Below are positions 62,981 to 64,000 of a DNA stretch of 64,000 nt, piece after piece. The position numbers were made by a program, and so were the translations under genes. The notes under the pieces are model-generated. The model saw only the letters and a program-made list of their open reading frames with translations. It was not told the origin of the DNA and made no database searches. This DNA is from Parafilimonas terrae (GTDB taxonomy: Bacteria; Bacteroidota; Bacteroidia; Chitinophagales; Chitinophagaceae): assembly GCF_900115755.1 (NCBI RefSeq), contig NZ_FOXQ01000013.1:1-64000 (forward strand), in the 5' to 3' direction. Positions within the stretch are counted from its first letter, which is position 1; every line of letters begins with the position of its first letter.

Positions 62981-63502
62981 ATGAAACCTGTAAAAATCAC
63001 CCTGCTGTTTTTCAGCATATTTCTTATTTATTTTAAATCTTCTGCACAAAGGCCGCATCTCAATATTTACGGGCATGTGTTATATGCTTCCCCGCTTGAT
63101 AAAAGCAGCAAAGATTTATATACCGGCGGCGCAGGGGTTGAAGCCGGCGTTTTAATCGGGCGGGGCAAAACCATGTTCAATGCTATGATTGGCACTACCC
63201 GTTTTTTTGCTGATGACGGCAACCAATACGGCTATCTTACTTATGTGCCGGTTAAAGTGGGCATAAGGCAATACCTTCCGCTTACTATGCATTTTCTTTT
63301 TGTGCAGGGCGATGCAGGCGTTGGTTTTACCAACAGCCGTTATCTCGCAAATGATGGAACCCGCTTTGCAGCCGATATTGGCGCCGGTGTAAAATTCGGT
63401 TTGTTTGATGCCGCTATACTGTGGGATAATATTCATGAAGAAAACCCCAAAGGCTGGGCATCGTGGTTTACTGTAAAAGCAGGTTTAAATCTTGGATTTT
63501 AA
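62981..63502 (+). CDS. Hypothetical exported protein, outer-membrane barrel-like
   Basis: The 173-residue protein has a signal peptide ending SSAQ and a mature part of alternating strands with Gly and aromatic residues (HLNIYGHVLYASPLDKSS, GAGVEAGVLIGRGKTMFNAMIG, DIGAGVKFGLFDAAILWDN, ending in Phe), which fits a small outer-membrane beta-barrel (OmpW/OprF-like style). No specific family is recognised. It ends exactly where the dapB stop begins, with no base in between. Confidence 0.6.
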   Translation: MKPVKITLLFFSIFLIYFKSSAQRPHLNIYGHVLYASPLDKSSKDLYTGGAGVEAGVLIGRGKTMFNAMIGTTRFFADDGNQYGYLTYVPVKVGIRQYLPLTMHFLFVQGDAGVGFTNSRYLANDGTRFAADIGAGVKFGLFDAAILWDNIHEENPKGWASWFTVKAGLNLGF

Positions 63503-64000
63503 TTACAGCCCTAACACATCCTTCATGGTGAATATGCCTTTTTTACCTGCAATAAATTTTGCAGCGAGCAAAGCGCCGCCTGCAAAACCTTTACGGTTAT
63601 AAGCAGAATGCTTTATTTCAATATAATCAATAGGTGAGTTATATTTTATGGTATGAATGCCGGGCACATCATCAATGCGTTTGCTGATAATTTCCAGTTC
63701 ACTTTCGTTATTTGTTTTATCGTTTACCCAGCTTTTTTTGGTTTTAATTTTTTCAATCAACTGCTCTGCCAGCGTAATAGCCGTGCCGCTTGGTGCGTCC
63801 TTTTTTTGCGTGTGATGCACTTCTTCAACGCTTACTTCATATTCCTGGTGGCTGCTCATTAACGAAGCCAGGTATTCATTCAATGCAAAGAACAGGTTAA
63901 CGCCCACGCTAAAATTGCTGGCGAATAGAAAAGTTCCATTCTTTTGCTCTATATAATTTTTTATTTCAGGTAAATCTTTCAGCCAGCCTGTTGTGCCGCA
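63503..64000 (-). CDS. dapB: 4-hydroxy-tetrahydrodipicolinate reductase DapB (5' end outside window)
   Basis: DapB makes tetrahydrodipicolinate in lysine and diaminopimelate synthesis. The frame is open to the window edge. The visible part begins with the conserved GTTGW and continues LFASNFSVGVNLF, then the signature EEVHHTQKKDAPSGTAITLA with the catalytic His pair and Lys, and ends AGGALLAAKFIAGKKGIFTMKDVLGL. About 165 residues are present, so roughly a third of the N-terminal cofactor domain is missing off the edge. Confidence 0.95.
   Translation of the reverse strand, partial: CGTTGWLKDLPEIKNYIEQKNGTFLFASNFSVGVNLFFALNEYLASLMSSHQEYEVSVEEVHHTQKKDAPSGTAITLAEQLIEKIKTKKSWVNDKTNNESELEIISKRIDDVPGIHTIKYNSPIDYIEIKHSAYNRKGFAGGALLAAKFIAGKKGIFTMKDVLGL

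Overview
The window looks like a Bacteroidota chromosome, most likely family Chitinophagaceae. Evidence: a SusC/SusD outer-membrane pair, GldE-like and Bat-type (MoxR/DUF58/BatA) genes, many lipoproteins, almost no Shine-Dalgarno sequences, and promoters of the TTTG-N18-TAnnTTTG type (best example 13246-13275). No rRNA, tRNA or CRISPR array was seen.

Layout. (1) 1-3600 is accessory DNA: the end of an IS91-type element (tyrosine recombinase fragment plus HUH transposase) followed by three small minus-strand ORFs. Each ORF is followed by a hairpin, and two are bracketed by gene-specific inverted repeats, as expected of integron gene cassettes. (2) 3760-8070 is housekeeping: lptB, a GldE-like CBS protein, tatC and miaE. 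(3) 8249-12371 holds two secreted esterases and a Tat-exported TIM-barrel protein. (4) 12501-15843 holds a Crp-type regulator and a row of small enzymes (VOC, SRPBCC, DHFR-like, DinB). (5) 16064-25247 has an M1 aminopeptidase, a DUF4407 protein, a MarR/MFS/isochorismatase-like operon with a visible operator, a dehydrogenase, an SGNH hydrolase and a cyanophycinase. (6) 25467-29357 is a Bat-type operon that stops after batA. (7) 29362-34584 is an AraC-linked redox cluster; a ~109-bp direct repeat occurs at 29362 and 32298, and the cluster ends in a frameshifted aldo/keto reductase. (8) 34807-43660 is mixed: rsgA, gamma-carbonic anhydrase, GtrA, AlkA-like glycosylase, GH25 lysozyme, YdcF, methyltransferase and glycosyltransferase. 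(9) 43661-60374 is a large minus-strand sugar-use locus. (10) 60807-64000 holds small envelope proteins, a DUF2520 protein and the end of dapB.

The most coherent system is the sugar locus at 43804-60374. It has SusC/SusD uptake, a cytochrome c-bearing lipoprotein, two DUF1080 (3-keto-disaccharide hydrolase family) proteins, a Gfo/Idh/MocA dehydrogenase, a TIM-barrel isomerase/epimerase, a cupin isomerase-like protein, a DUF4432 aldose-epimerase-like protein and a xylulokinase. It has no ordinary glycoside hydrolase or lyase. This points to glycoside breakdown by oxidation to 3-keto sugars rather than direct hydrolysis.

Intergenic regions carry several families of short repeats, some with the same block order in distant places.
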